A stretch of DNA of 64,000 nt from Bog-756 sp963812885 (GCA_963812885.1 CAWEWZ010000001.1:124001-188000), one strand, 5' to 3'; shown: positions 29,018-39,362, counted from the first letter of the stretch. Translations and numbers: made by a program. Notes: generated by a model from the sequence alone, not told the origin.

Positions 29018-29934
29018 GCGGGCCGAGCGGAGCGGCCTACGACGAGTTCGGGTTGTTCGAGGAGAACGCCGACGAGGCCGGTCTCCCATGGTCGGGTCCG
29101 CCGGTGGTGCGGCGCGAATCGGTCGACGTGGGCGGTGGACGCAGGGTCAGCGCGCTGGTGTGGGGATCCGAGCCCGCCGGCATCGTGCTCATCCACGGCG
29201 GCGGGCAGAACGCCCACACCTGGGACACGGTCGCCCTCGCCCTCGGACGACCCCTGGTGGCCGTCGACCTACCCGGGCACGGGCATTCCGACTGGCCCGG
29301 GGACGGCCAGGCGCTCGATCCGGGGGCCATGGCCGACGACGTGGCCGCCACCATTCTCCGGTTGGCACCCGAGGTCCGGATGGTGGTGGGCATGTCACTC
29401 GGGGGCGTGACCTCGATCGCTCTGGCCGCCTCCCATCCCGAACTGGTCAAGCGCCTGGTGCTGGTGGACATCACCCCCGGGGTGGACCACGAGAAGAGCT
29501 CGGACATCGCCGCCTTCCTGGCCGGGCCGGAGACGTTCGCCTCGTTCGACGAGATCCTCGAGCGGACCATCCAGTTCAACCCCACCCGGTCCGAGTCGTC
29601 GCTGCGCCGGGGCGTCCTCCACAATGCCGTCCAGCGCGAGGACGGGACCTGGACCTGGCGCCACCAGCTGGGCCGGCCGTCGAAGGCCACCGGGCTCCAT
29701 GTCGACTCGCTCGATTTCGGCAATCTGTGGGACGACCTCGAGCACATCCACGCCCCCGTGCTGCTGGCCCGGGGAAGGCTCTCACCGGTGGTCGACGACG
29801 CCGACGAGGCCGAGTTCCGGCGACGCCGACCCGCCGACCGGGTGGTCATCGTCGAGAATGCGGGCCACAGCATCCAGGGTGACCAGCCGGTCGAACTGGC
29901 CCGCATCCTCGACGACTTCTACGTCGGCCCCTGA
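29014..29934 (+). CDS. Alpha/beta hydrolase
   Basis: 306 residues, intact. It has IVLIHGGGQNAHTWD (oxyanion region), the nucleophile elbow GMSLGG, and the His in VENAGHSIQGDQP. The substrate is not predictable; it is translationally coupled to the LLM oxidoreductase, so the pair may act in sequence. It ends 19 bases from the convergent lon gene. Confidence 0.86.
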   Translation: MSGPSGAAYDEFGLFEENADEAGLPWSGPPVVRRESVDVGGGRRVSALVWGSEPAGIVLIHGGGQNAHTWDTVALALGRPLVAVDLPGHGHSDWPGDGQALDPGAMADDVAATILRLAPEVRMVVGMSLGGVTSIALAASHPELVKRLVLVDITPGVDHEKSSDIAAFLAGPETFASFDEILERTIQFNPTRSESSLRRGVLHNAVQREDGTWTWRHQLGRPSKATGLHVDSLDFGNLWDDLEHIHAPVLLARGRLSPVVDDADEAEFRRRRPADRVVIVENAGHSIQGDQPVELARILDDFYVGP

Positions 29935-29953
29935 CTTCTGGGACCTCCGAAGC

Positions 29954-32336
29954 TCAGGCGGCGTGCCGGTCCTCGTGCACGCCACCCGTCTCCGTTCCGT
30001 CTCCGGCCGACCCACCGTCCAGCGCGGCATCGAGCACCTCGCCGATGTCGGACGCCAGATGGAAGGTCATCTCCTCCCGCACCGCCTCGGGGACATCCTC
30101 GAGGTCGGGTCCGTTGCGGACCGGAAGCACGACCGTGGTCAGTCCGGCCCGGTGGGCGGCCAGCACCTTCTGACGGACCCCGCCGATGGGCAGGACCCGG
30201 CCCTGCAGGGTGACCTCACCGGTCATGCCCAGCACCGACCGGACGGGAACGTCGCGGAGCAGGCTGACCAGCGCGGTGGTCATGGTGACACCGGCGGACG
30301 GCCCGTCCTTCGGGATGGCGCCGGCGGGAACGTGGACGTGGAACCGCTTCCCGGCGAAGACCGTCGGGTCGATACCCAGTGCGTCGGCGTGCGACCGCAC
30401 GTAGGAGAGGGCGATCTCCGCCGACTCCTTCATGACGTCGCCCAGCTGCCCGGTGAGGGTGAGACCCTCGGGCCCGTCCATCATCGTCGCCTCCACGTAC
30501 AGGACATCGCCACCCGTTCCGGTGACGGCCAGTCCGGTGGCCACGCCGGGCACGGCCGTCCGGTCGGCCGCTTCGAAGAAGAAACGGGGCCGGCCGAGCC
30601 ACTCGCGGACGTCGTCGGCATCGACGGTCAGGGGCGTCTCGGCCCCGTCGGCGGCGATGCGGGCGGCCACCTTGCGCAGCAGCCGTCCGAGCTCACGCTC
30701 GAGGGAGCGGACGCCGGCCTCACGGGTGTAGTCACCCACGACGACCCGCAGTGCGGCATCGGTGATGACGACCTCGTCGCCGTCCAGGGCGGCGCGCTCG
30801 AGTTGGCGCCCGACCAGGTGATGGCGGGCAATGGCCACCTTCTCGTCCTCGGTGTAGCCGTCCAGGCGGATGACCTCCATGCGGTCCAGCAGCGCACCGG
30901 GGATGGTGTCGACCATGTTGGCGGTGGCGATGAACAGCACCTTGGACAGGTCGAGCTCCACCTCCAGGTAGTGGTCACGGAAGGTGTGGTTCTGGGCCGG
31001 GTCGAGGACCTCGAGCAGAGCCGACGACGGGTCGCCCCGATAGTCGGCGCCGAGCTTGTCGACCTCGTCGAGGACGATCACCGGGTTCATGGTGCCGGCC
31101 TCCCGCAGGGCGCGCACCAGCCGGCCCGGCTGGGCCCCCACGTAGGTCCGGCGGTGGCCTCTGATCTCGGCCTCGTCACGGACGCCGCCCAGTGCCACCC
31201 GGACGAACGACCGCCCGAGGGCGCGGGCCACCGACTCGCCCAATGAGGTCTTGCCCACACCCGGAGGTCCGACCAGGGCCAGGATGGCACCCGCGCCCCG
31301 TCCCCCGACCGGGGTCAGACCCCGCTCGGACTGCAGCTTGCGCACGGCCAGATGTTCGAGGATGCGGTCCTTCACGTCGCGGAGCCCGTCATGGTCCTCG
31401 TCGAGGATGCGCGACGCCTCGTTCACGTCGAGCCGGTCCTCGGACTGCTCGCCCCAGGGCAGTTCGAGGACCGTGTCCAGCCAGGTCCGGATCCACCCGT
31501 GCTCGGGGTTCTGCTCGCTCATCCGCTCCAGCTTGTCGATCTCGCGGTCGACTGCTTTGCGCACGGCTTCGGGCAGGTCCCGCCCCTCGACCTGGCTCCG
31601 GTAGTCGTCGGGCGCGTCCTCGTCGCCGGAGCCGAGCTGGCCCAGCTCCTTGCGGATCGACTCCAGCTGCCGCCTGAGCAGGAACTCGCGCTGGGTCTTC
31701 TCCATGCCCTCCTCGACGTCGGTCTTGATCCGCTCGCGCAGGGTCAGGTCGGCGAGCACTTCGCGGGCCCAGGCGATGACCAGCTTCAGTCGCTCCTCGA
31801 CATCGACGGTCTCCAGCACCTGGACCTTCTGGGCCAGGGACAGGTCGGGCGAATACCCGGAGATGTCGGCCACCCGGCCCGGCTCGGTCACGTCGGCCAG
31901 CCGTTCGGCCAGCCGACCCGCACCCCTGCCCAGCAGGATGTTCTCCACCACGGCCCGGTATTCACGGGCCAGCTCGGCAGCTTCGTCAGTGGCCGGATCC
32001 TCGACGATGCGCTCGACCTCGACCCACAGAGCCTGTCCGGTGCCGGGCACCGCCGTGCCCAGCTGGGCCCGGTCGATACCCCGGACGGCCACCGCCGGCA
32101 TCCCGCCGGGAAGTTGGCCGGCCTCCATGACCTCGGCGATCACGCCGATGGTGGCGTAGCGCCCGTCGATGAAGGGGACCAGCACGAAATGGCCTCCGAC
32201 CGCCTCGGCCGCCTCGGCCGCCGCCCGCGCCTCCTCCGACTCGAGCGCCATGGTGAAGACCATGCCCGGGAAGCACCACCCCCGAGGTCAGGGGCAGAAG
32301 GGGCAGATTCTCCGTCTTCTCTGTCAATTGGTCCAT
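29954..32336 (-). CDS. lon: ATP-dependent protease Lon (one frameshift)
   Basis: About 793 residues after removing one base from 32265-32267 (CCCGGGC to CCCGGC). The N-terminal substrate domain starts MDQLTEKTENLPLLPL. AAA+ Walker A is GPPGVGKTSLGESVARALGR and Walker B VIVLDEVDKLG. The proteolytic dyad is Ser in KDGPSAGVTM and Lys in GGVRQKVLAAHRAG. The ATG at 32336 is preceded by GGAGGAACG, which fixes the start upstream of the frameshift. Lon degrades misfolded and regulatory proteins in the cytoplasm. It is divergent from the K+ channel gene. Confidence 0.95.
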
Positions 32337-32365
32337 CGTTCCTCCGAATGTCACCAGCGGTGTGT

Positions 32366-32381
32366 TGTTGAGGGGTCAACA
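32366..32381. promoter_or_regulatory. Dyad between lon and the K+ channel gene
   Basis: TGTTGA-GGGG-TCAACA, a perfect 6-bp inverted repeat about 30 bases before the lon start, in the 138-base divergent intergenic region. It does not match the HAIR element (CTTGAGT-N7-ACTCAAG) known from actinobacterial heat-shock control. Operator function is inferred. Confidence 0.4.
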
Positions 32382-32474
32382 GATAAGTCGAACGTGTATT
32401 CCCCTTTTGCCCCCGGTACCTATCGGAAACACTCCGGCAATCCGGAGGAAATGCAGGTCCGGCACCATATCGGG

Positions 32475-34282
32475 ATGGATCGTTCTTCCGGCAGGCCCCT
32501 GGAAGGCCACGTGATCGTCTGTGGCCTCCAGGGCGTGGGCCTGCGCACCGTCGAGCAGCTCCACCAGGCCGACGTGCGCGTGGTGGTGGTCGACGACGAG
32601 CCCGATCCGCGTCTGGTACGGGCGGTCGAGGCCTGGGACATCCCCTTCATCGTGGGCAGCCCCCGGATAGGAAGCGTCCTCGAGCAGGCCGGACTGTCGA
32701 CGGCCCGGGCCGTGGTCTGCGCCGAGCACACCGAGGTCCAGACCCTCGAGACCGCCCTGTTGATCAGCGAGCTGCGACCCGAGATACGGGTCGTCGTGCA
32801 ACTGGCCAACCAAGCCGTGGGTGCCGCCGTCTCCCAGGTCACCGGACCGGGCACCGTGCTCGACGTGGCCGGTCTGGCCGCTCCCGCCATCGTCGAGGCC
32901 TGCCTGGGCCGCGACTGGTACCAGATCGAATTGGCCGGGACCCGCTTCGTGACCTCGGAGGTCGAGGTCGAACGGTTTGCGTCGTTGCGGGCCCTGTTCG
33001 GCTCCCTGGCCCCGGTGGCCGTGGTTCCGGCCGACGGATCGGCCACCGTGGCCTGTCCCGGTCGTGACCACACGGTGACGGTCGGCGACCGGGTCACCGT
33101 CCTCGGAACACCCGAAGAGCTCATCGAGGCCGGGATGGCGGCCGTCAACGATGACGGCGGTAGGGGATCGGGGCCCCGGTCCGCCCGGCGGGCGGGAATG
33201 GTGCGGCGTCTCGCCGGGGCGGTGGGCTCGGATGCCAACCGTATGCTGCGGGTGGCGGTGGTCGCCGCCCTGGCCCTGGTGGTCGCCTCGGTGGTCATCC
33301 TCCGACTGGGCTATCGGACCCCGGGCGGTGGCCACATGGGGGTGCTCATCGCCCTCTACTTCACCGTCGAGACCATCTCCACGGTCGGATTCGGCGACTT
33401 CTCGTTCGCCGGACAGTCCACGGCGGTCCTGGTCTTCGGCGATCGTCCTGATCGCCATGGGGGCCGCCCTGCTCACGACGGTGTTCGCCCTGATCACCAA
33501 CCTGCTGGTGTCCTGGCGCATCGAGCAGTCCCTCGGCCGTCAGCACCTGGTGGGCATGGAGGGTCACGTGGTGGTCGTCGGCCTCGGGTCCGTGGGCATC
33601 CGCGTGCTCGAAGGGCTGCAGGCCGAGGGTCGGGAGGTGGTGGTCGTCGAGCGGAACGAGAACAACCGGTTCCTGAACCAGGCCCGGGCCCGCGGGGTCC
33701 CCGTGCTCATCGCCGATTCGACACAGCGCCAGACGCTCGAGGACGCCAACGTGCACGCGGCGGCGGCGGTGGCCATCCTGACCAGTGACGACCTGACCAA
33801 TATCGAGACGGGGCTGGCCGTACGGGACTACCTCGGTGACCGCTGGGTGGGCGTCCCGGTGGTGCTCCGGGTCTTCGACCGCGGCCTCGGGCAGCACCGT
33901 CGAGCACCACTTCGACTTCCGCCATGTCCGGTCGACGTCGGCCCTGGCCGCCCCCCGGTTCGTGGGCGCCGCCCTGGGTCTCGACATTCTCGGCTCGTTC
34001 ACCGTGGGCCGGCAGCCGTTTCTGGTCGGGAGGCTGACCGTGGCCCCCGGGCGGGGGCTCGACGGCCTGGCCATGCAGGACCTCCCGGCCCGGACCCGGG
34101 TCATCGCGCTGAGCCGGGCGGCCGACGGTGGCCGACTCGAACACCCTCCCCGCCGGGGAACCCGTTTCGCTCCCGGCGACCAGGCCTACCTGTTGGGTTC
34201 CTACGAGGAGCTCCTGCGGGTCCTCCGTCATGAGCACGAGGGGGAGCTGGGCTCGGCGGTGTCGATCGGCGGTGGCGAGTAG
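32475..34282 (+). CDS. Two-TM potassium channel with RCK modules on both sides (two frameshifts)
   Basis: About 601 residues after removing one base at about 33,441 and one at about 33,891. Order: an N-terminal TrkA_N/RCK domain (HVIVCGLQGVGLRTVEQL, about 12-125) with a TrkA_C-like segment to about 215; a first TM at about 257-277; a pore helix and filter TVETISTVGFGD at about 296; a second TM; then a second RCK (HVVVVGLGSVGIRVLEGL, about 363-480) and TrkA_C to the end. The filter TVGFGD indicates K+ selectivity; the RCK domains bind nucleotides or ions. An alternative ATG at 32451 exists. The stop codon's last base begins the PHO-box array of pstS. Confidence 0.85.
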
Positions 34283-34347
34283 TTCATCCCCAGGGCACCT
34301 GATGTTCGTGCTGCGTTCACTGCAGGTTCGCCCGACGTTCACCTCCG
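34282..34347 (+). promoter_or_regulatory. PHO-box array (six 11-bp units) upstream of pstS
   Basis: Direct repeats in exact 11-base register: GTTCATCCCCA (34282), GGGCACCTGAT (34293, degenerate), GTTCGTGCTGC (34304), GTTCACTGCAG (34315), GTTCGCCCGAC (34326) and GTTCACCTCCG (34337). This is the actinobacterial PhoP/RegX3 PHO-box design, in which 11-bp direct repeats carry a GTTCACC-like core. It starts in the stop codon of the channel gene and ends 108 bases before the pstS start. Phosphate-starvation control of pstSCAB follows by analogy. Confidence 0.85.
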
Positions 34348-34455
34348 GTGGGTACGGTCGGAGCAGGTGCGGAATGCACCTTTTTTGTTCCTGGTCGAAC
34401 CGACCGAGATTGTTGCGACCGACCGACCGAAGCCGACATGGAGGATCAACCACCA

Positions 34456-35648
34456 GTGGACTCGAACATGACCCCTCGCCCATCGAACGGGCGGCACGGC
34501 AAAGTCACCCAGCTGCTCGCCGTGGGCCTGGTGGCCGCCGGAGCACTGCTCGCCGCCTGCAGCTCCTCTTCGACACCGACGACGACGACCGTTCCTCCCG
34601 GGGGCAAGCTGAGCGCCAACAACGCCGCCTTCATCGCCGCCGACCTCAAGGCGCCGGCCGGCAAGCTGACCGCCGCCGGGTCGACGTTCGTCCAGCCCTT
34701 GTTCACCAAGGCCTTCTACACCTATACCAGCCTCAACCACGGCCTACAGATCAACTATTCGGGCGTGGGCAGCGGCAACGGGATCTCCGACTTCCAGGCC
34801 GGGTCGGTCGACTTCGCCGCCTCCGACGTCCCCATGTCGACCTCCGACCTGGCCAAGATGCCCGCCGCTTCGGGCCCGGTCGTCCAGATCCCGGACACGC
34901 TCGGCGGTGTCACCCTTTCCTACAACCTGCCCGGCGTCAGCAAGCGGATCCGGTTGGACGCACCCACCATCGCCGGCATCTTCGACGGTTCCATCAAGAC
35001 CTGGAACGCCTCCCAGATCACCGCCCTCAACCCGGGGGTGACCCTGCCCTCCCACGCCATCGTGCCCGAGGTCCGGGCCGACAGCTCGGGCACCACCTAC
35101 ATCTTCACCAACTACCTGAACGTGGCCGCGCCCACCGTGTGGAAGCTGGGCAACAGCAAGACCATCGCCTGGCCGTCGGTCGCCGTACAGACCCCGAAGA
35201 ACTCGGGGGTGGCGGCCAGCATCCAGTCCACGCAGTATTCGATCGGGTACGTCGAGCTGGCCTACGCCCTCCAGAACCACTTCACCTTCGCCGCCGTCAA
35301 GAACGCCGCCGGCGCTGTACGTGGTGCCCTCGTCAGGCCAGCGTGGCCGCCGACGCCGACCAGCGGATCAACGTCACGTCGACCGACTTCTCCATCGTCA
35401 ACCAGCCGGGGGCGGCCAGCTACCCGATCGCCGGGTACAGCTGGGCCATCCTGCTGCAGAAGCAGAAGAGCGCCACCACCGGGGCGCAGGTGGTGAAAGT
35501 GCTCGACTGGACCACCCACACCGGCGGCGGGCAGGACCAGGCGTCCAGCCTCGGCTACGTCGTGCTCCCACCCGGGCTCCAGAACTCGAACCGGGTCACC
35601 CTGCAGACGGTGACGGGCCCGAACGGGCAGACACTGCTGACGAAGTGA
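34456..35648 (+). CDS. pstS: Phosphate ABC transporter substrate-binding lipoprotein PstS (two frameshifts)
   Basis: About 396 residues after removing one base at about 35,311 and another at about 35,336. A lipoprotein signal is clear: LLAVGLVAAGALLAACSSS, with the lipobox Cys after LAA. The mature part has the phosphate-site segments KLTAAGSTFVQPLF, YSGVGSGNG and VRADSSGTTYIF. The GTG at 34456 is chosen because GGAGG stands ten bases before it; an in-frame ATG lies at 34438. PstS captures phosphate outside the membrane and delivers it to PstCA. It is first in the pst operon behind the PHO-box array. Confidence 0.93.
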
Positions 35649-35695
35649 TCCTCGGGTCCGCGACCCACGTGACGGCGAGGGGCTGACCGAACGTC

Positions 35696-36670
35696 GTGAC
35701 CACTGTCGACACAACCGCACCGGACGCCGGTGGCCAGCAGCGGCGCCACTCGGTCCCCAACGGGTTCTACCGGGGCGTCCTCATCGCCGCCGCCGGCATC
35801 TTCGTGGGCCTGGTCGTCTGGTACCTGGTGTCGATCATCGTCCAGGCCCGGCCGGCCTTCTCCACCCTCGGCTTCTCGTGGATCTTCGGCAAGGTCTGGA
35901 ACCCGAACCGGTCCCAGTACGGGCTGCTCCCCTTCATCCTGGGGACGATCGAGACCACCGCCATCGCCCTGGTGCTGGCCGTGCCCATCGGGCTGGGCAC
36001 CGCCCTCGCCCTCGCCCACCTGGTCCCCGACCGCCTGCGACCCCCGCTCTCCACCGCGGTCGAACTCCTGGCCGCCGTGCCCAGCGTGGTCTACGGGCTG
36101 TGGGGACTGATCGTCCTCGCCCCGGTGTTCCGGAGCACGGTCGAGCCCTTCCTCACCTCGGTGCTCGGGTGGACCGGTCTGTTCGACGGGCCCGACGACG
36201 GGGTCGGGGTGCTGCTGGCCGGGGTCATCCTGTTCGTGATGGTGCTGCCCACCATGGTGGCCATCTCCCGTGACGTCCTGGCCGTCGTGCCCAAAGAACA
36301 GATCGAGGGCGCCCAGGCCCTCGGGGCCACCCGGTGGCAGGTCCTCCGCAAGGTGGTGGTCCCCGGTGCCCGTACCGGCATCCTCGGTGGCTTCACCCTG
36401 GCCATGGGCCGGGCCCTGGGCGAGACGGTGGCGGTGGCCCTGGTCATCGGCAACTCGCCCTACATCGCCCATTCGGTCAAGGCACCGGCCGCCACCCTGG
36501 CCTCGCTGATCGTCAACAACTTCGGGGAGGCCACCGGCACCGAACTGGCCGCCCTGTTCGGGGCGGCGCTGGTGCTGCTGGTCATCGGCATCGCCGTCAA
36601 CGTGGTGGCCCGGGCCCTCGTGCGGTCGACCGCCCGCAGCGGCGTCGCCGCCTCGGTGGCGGTGGCCTGA
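35696..36670 (+). CDS. pstC: Phosphate ABC transporter permease PstC
   Basis: 324 residues, intact, with six predicted membrane helices. The inner-membrane component motif is EGAQALGATRWQVLRKVVVP (EAA loop). The periplasmic NPNRSQYGLLPFILGTIETT region is typical of PstC. It starts at a GTG 47 bases after pstS, and its TGA shares one base with the pstA ATG. Together with PstA it forms the transmembrane channel of the phosphate importer. Confidence 0.95.
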   Translation: MTTVDTTAPDAGGQQRRHSVPNGFYRGVLIAAAGIFVGLVVWYLVSIIVQARPAFSTLGFSWIFGKVWNPNRSQYGLLPFILGTIETTAIALVLAVPIGLGTALALAHLVPDRLRPPLSTAVELLAAVPSVVYGLWGLIVLAPVFRSTVEPFLTSVLGWTGLFDGPDDGVGVLLAGVILFVMVLPTMVAISRDVLAVVPKEQIEGAQALGATRWQVLRKVVVPGARTGILGGFTLAMGRALGETVAVALVIGNSPYIAHSVKAPAATLASLIVNNFGEATGTELAALFGAALVLLVIGIAVNVVARALVRSTARSGVAASVAVA

Positions 36671-37584
36671 TGGCATCGACCCTCGCCTTCGACGCCCCTT
36701 CGGATCCGATGCTCGAGCGCCGCCGCGCCATCCAGGACACGGCGGCCGCCTCGCTGCGCCGCCGCAAGATCTACTCGAGGATCGCCGTGGGCGTGTGCTG
36801 GCTCTTCCTGGGCATCGCCATCGTCCCGCTGGTGGCGGTGGTGGCCTATGTGGTCATCAAGGGGCTTCCGGCCTGGAACGCCGACTTCTTCCTCCACTCG
36901 ACGACCCCCGAGGGCATCCCCGGCGGCGGGGTGGCCAACGCCATCGTGGGCACGGTGGAGATCGGGTTCATCGCCACCGCGGTGACCGTGCCCCTGGGTC
37001 TGACCTGCGGACTGCTGCTGGCCGGCTCCGAGGGCAGGATCGCCTCGGCCGTCCGTTTCACCGCCGACGTCATGACCGGCGTCCCCTCGATCACCATCGG
37101 CATCTTCGGCTACATCGCCATCGCCAAGACGTTCGGCTACAGCGGGCTGGCCGGTGCCTTCGCCATCGGGATCGTCATGCTGCCGGTGATCATCCGGGCC
37201 GGGGAGACCGCCTACCGGGGCGTGCCCCACAGCCTCAACGAGGCCGCCCTCGCCCTCGGCGCCCGCAACTCGACCGTCGCCCGGCGGGTGGTCATACCGG
37301 TGGCCATGCCCGGCGTGATCACCGGCACGCTGCTGGCCGTGGCCCGCGGCCTCGGCGAGACCGCCCCCCTGCTGCTGACCATCTTCGGCAACCAGTACAT
37401 GCAGTGGAACCCGACCCAGCCCATGAACGCCCTGCCCCTGGTCATCTTCAACAACAGCAGCCAGCCCTACGCGGATCTGGTCCAGGTGGCCTGGGGGGCC
37501 GCCCTCTTGTTGATGGTGGCGGTCCTGGTGCTCAGCATCGGGAGCCGACTCGCCGCCGCGTTCCTGCAGAGGGAGAAGAAATGA
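36670..37584 (+). CDS. pstA: Phosphate ABC transporter permease PstA
   Basis: 304 residues, intact, with six membrane helices. PstA features are TPEGIPGGGVANAIVGTVEI and the EAA loop LNEAALALGARNSTVARRVV, followed by RGLGETAPLLLT. Its stop overlaps the pstB start (ATGA). It partners with PstC in the phosphate channel. Confidence 0.95.
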   Translation: MASTLAFDAPSDPMLERRRAIQDTAAASLRRRKIYSRIAVGVCWLFLGIAIVPLVAVVAYVVIKGLPAWNADFFLHSTTPEGIPGGGVANAIVGTVEIGFIATAVTVPLGLTCGLLLAGSEGRIASAVRFTADVMTGVPSITIGIFGYIAIAKTFGYSGLAGAFAIGIVMLPVIIRAGETAYRGVPHSLNEAALALGARNSTVARRVVIPVAMPGVITGTLLAVARGLGETAPLLLTIFGNQYMQWNPTQPMNALPLVIFNNSSQPYADLVQVAWGAALLLMVAVLVLSIGSRLAAAFLQREKK

Positions 37585-38438
37585 TCGACCCGATTCCGCC
37601 ATCGCCGACCCTGGAGGAGGGTGTGCCCGTGAACACCGGCGAAGTCCTCGTGGAGCGGCCGGTCGGTGATCCGGTCATGCGCCTGCGCGACGTGGCCGTG
37701 GCCTTCTCCGGCCGCACCGCCGTGCGCGATGTCACCTTCGACGTCCACGCCGGGGAGATCACCGCCCTCATCGGACCCTCGGGGTCGGGCAAGACCACCC
37801 TGTTGCGGGCGCTCAACCGGATGCAGGACACGGTCCGCACCGCATCGGTGACCGGCAGCGTGATGCTCGGTGACCTCGACGTCTACGCCGCCTCCACCGA
37901 CGCCACCCTGCTCCGGACCCGGGTGGGCATGGTCTTCCAGCGCCCCAACCCGTTCCCGACCATGAGCATCTACGAGAACGCGGTGGCCGGACTCCGGTTC
38001 AACGGGGTGCGCAAGAAGGCGCTCCTCGACGAGGCCGCCGAGTCGGCGCTCATCGCCGCCGCCCTCTGGGACAGCGTGCGCGACCGTCTCAAGACCCACG
38101 CCAGCACCCTGTCCGGGGGTGAGCAGCAGCGGCTGTGCATCGCCCGGGCCCTGGCCGTGGAGCCCGAGGTCCTGTTGATGGACGAACCCACCTCGGCGCT
38201 CGATCCCATCGCCACCAAGCGGATCGAAGAACTCGTCGGCGAGCTCAAGCACCGGGTGACCATCGTCATCGTCACCCACAACATGCAGCAGGCCATGCGG
38301 GTCTCGGACCGGTGCGCCTTCCTGCTCATGGGCGAGGACAAGGCCGGCGAGCTCATCGAGTTCGGCCCCACCGCCCGGCTGTTCAGCGAGCCCAGCGATC
38401 CCCGGACCCTCGACTACGTCAACGGTCGGTTCGGCTAG
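37581..38438 (+). CDS. pstB: Phosphate ABC transporter ATPase PstB
   Basis: 285 residues. Walker A GPSGSGKTTLLRALNR, Q-loop VFQRPNPFP (PstB-typical), signature LSGGEQQRLCIARAL, Walker B EVLLMDEPTSALDP and H-loop IVTHNMQQAMR are all present. The ATG at 37581 overlaps the pstA stop; a GTG at 37628 behind GGAGGAGGG would give a protein shorter by 16 residues and closer to usual PstB length. No phoU follows. The stop overlaps the end of the convergent regulator gene. Confidence 0.95.
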   Translation: MIDPIPPSPTLEEGVPVNTGEVLVERPVGDPVMRLRDVAVAFSGRTAVRDVTFDVHAGEITALIGPSGSGKTTLLRALNRMQDTVRTASVTGSVMLGDLDVYAASTDATLLRTRVGMVFQRPNPFPTMSIYENAVAGLRFNGVRKKALLDEAAESALIAAALWDSVRDRLKTHASTLSGGEQQRLCIARALAVEPEVLLMDEPTSALDPIATKRIEELVGELKHRVTIVIVTHNMQQAMRVSDRCAFLLMGEDKAGELIEFGPTARLFSEPSDPRTLDYVNGRFG

Positions 38439-39272
38439 ACCCCGACCGGCTCGGGCCGGCCCGGCCGACGCCGGTCCCGCCGTCTCCCGGGGGGAGCGTG
38501 GTGCGGGATGGACGCCGTCCGGGTCGATGCGGAACCCCACCCCCCGCACGGTGACGATGAAATGGGGCTGGGCCGGGTCGGGCTCGAGCTTGGCCCGCAG
38601 GCGGTGGATGTGGGTGTCGAGGGTGCGGCTGTCCGAGAGGTACCGGTCGGGCCACAGCAGGTCGATGAGCTCGGCACGGGTGCGGACCCGGCGGGCCGGG
38701 GTGAGCAGGACGGCCAGCAGGTCGAACTCGCGTCGTGAGAGGTGGGTCTGGCGGCCGCCCACCGTGACCTCACGGCGGACGAAGTCCACGCTGACCTCGC
38801 CGAAGGCGGCGACCGAGCGGGCCTCGTGGGCGACCGGGTCGGTGTCCGGCTCGACGACCGCGGCCCGGCCGGGTCCGAGCGCCGGAGCCGGCGGCGAGAC
38901 CCGCCGCAGGATCGCCTGGATGCGGGCCACCAGCTCGCGCAGGTGAAATGGTTTGGTCACGTAGTCCGACGCCCCCAGCTCCAGCCCGAGGACCACGTCG
39001 AGCTCGGTGTCCACGGCGCTGACCATCACGATGGGGACCTGGGCCATGGCCCGCATCCGGCGGCAGACCTCCATCCCGTGCATCCCCGGGAGGAGCATGT
39101 CGAGGAGCACGATGTCCGGCCGTCGCTCGCCGAAGAGCCGGAGACCTTCGGATCCGTCGGCGGCCACGTCGACGTGGAAACCTTCGAGGCTCAGCCCCGA
39201 CGTGAGCGCTGCACGGTAGGACTCCTCGTCCTCGACCACCAGGACTCTGATGCTCTCTCCGACGGCGACCAT
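38435..39272 (-). CDS. OmpR-family response regulator next to pst (candidate phosphate regulator)
   Basis: A receiver domain (about 8-122: VLVVEDEE, phospho-Asp in DIVLLDMLLPG, Lys in VTKPFHLREL) joined to a winged-helix DNA-binding domain (about 165-255: HLSRREFDLLAVLL, DTHIHRLRAKLEPD, VRGVGFRIDP). It resembles PhoP/RegX3 in layout and lies convergent with pstB. A PHO-box array precedes its start, suggesting autoregulation. The C-terminal end is uncertain: the frame stays open antisense through pstB to about 601 codons, while one surplus base near 38,440-38,500 would end it at 38435, giving about 278 residues. No histidine kinase is nearby. Confidence 0.85.
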
Positions 39273-39307
39273 GAGCAGGGGCGACCTCCAGACGCGACCC
39301 TAGGTAC

Positions 39308-39362
39308 CCCAGGTGAACGGGAAACGGCCCGCGGGCGAAATGGCGGTGATCGTTCCGTGAAC
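39308..39362 (-). promoter_or_regulatory. PHO-box array (five 11-bp units) upstream of the pst-linked response regulator
   Basis: On the minus strand, in exact 11-base register: GTTCACGGAAC (39362-39352), GATCACCGCCA (39351-39341), TTTCGCCCGCG (39340-39330), GGCCGTTTCCC (39329-39319, degenerate) and GTTCACCTGGG (39318-39308). The array ends 36 bases before the regulator's ATG at 39272. The same repeat type and spacing occur before pstS, so both are likely targets of one phosphate regulator, plausibly this one. Confidence 0.75.

Noticed and set aside
37467..39272. A 601-codon frame extending the pst-linked response regulator through pstB on the opposite strand
   Set aside because: Everything beyond about residue 265 is the antisense of pstB and shows no domain. 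It results from the lack of stops in high-G+C antisense frames and probably one surplus base.
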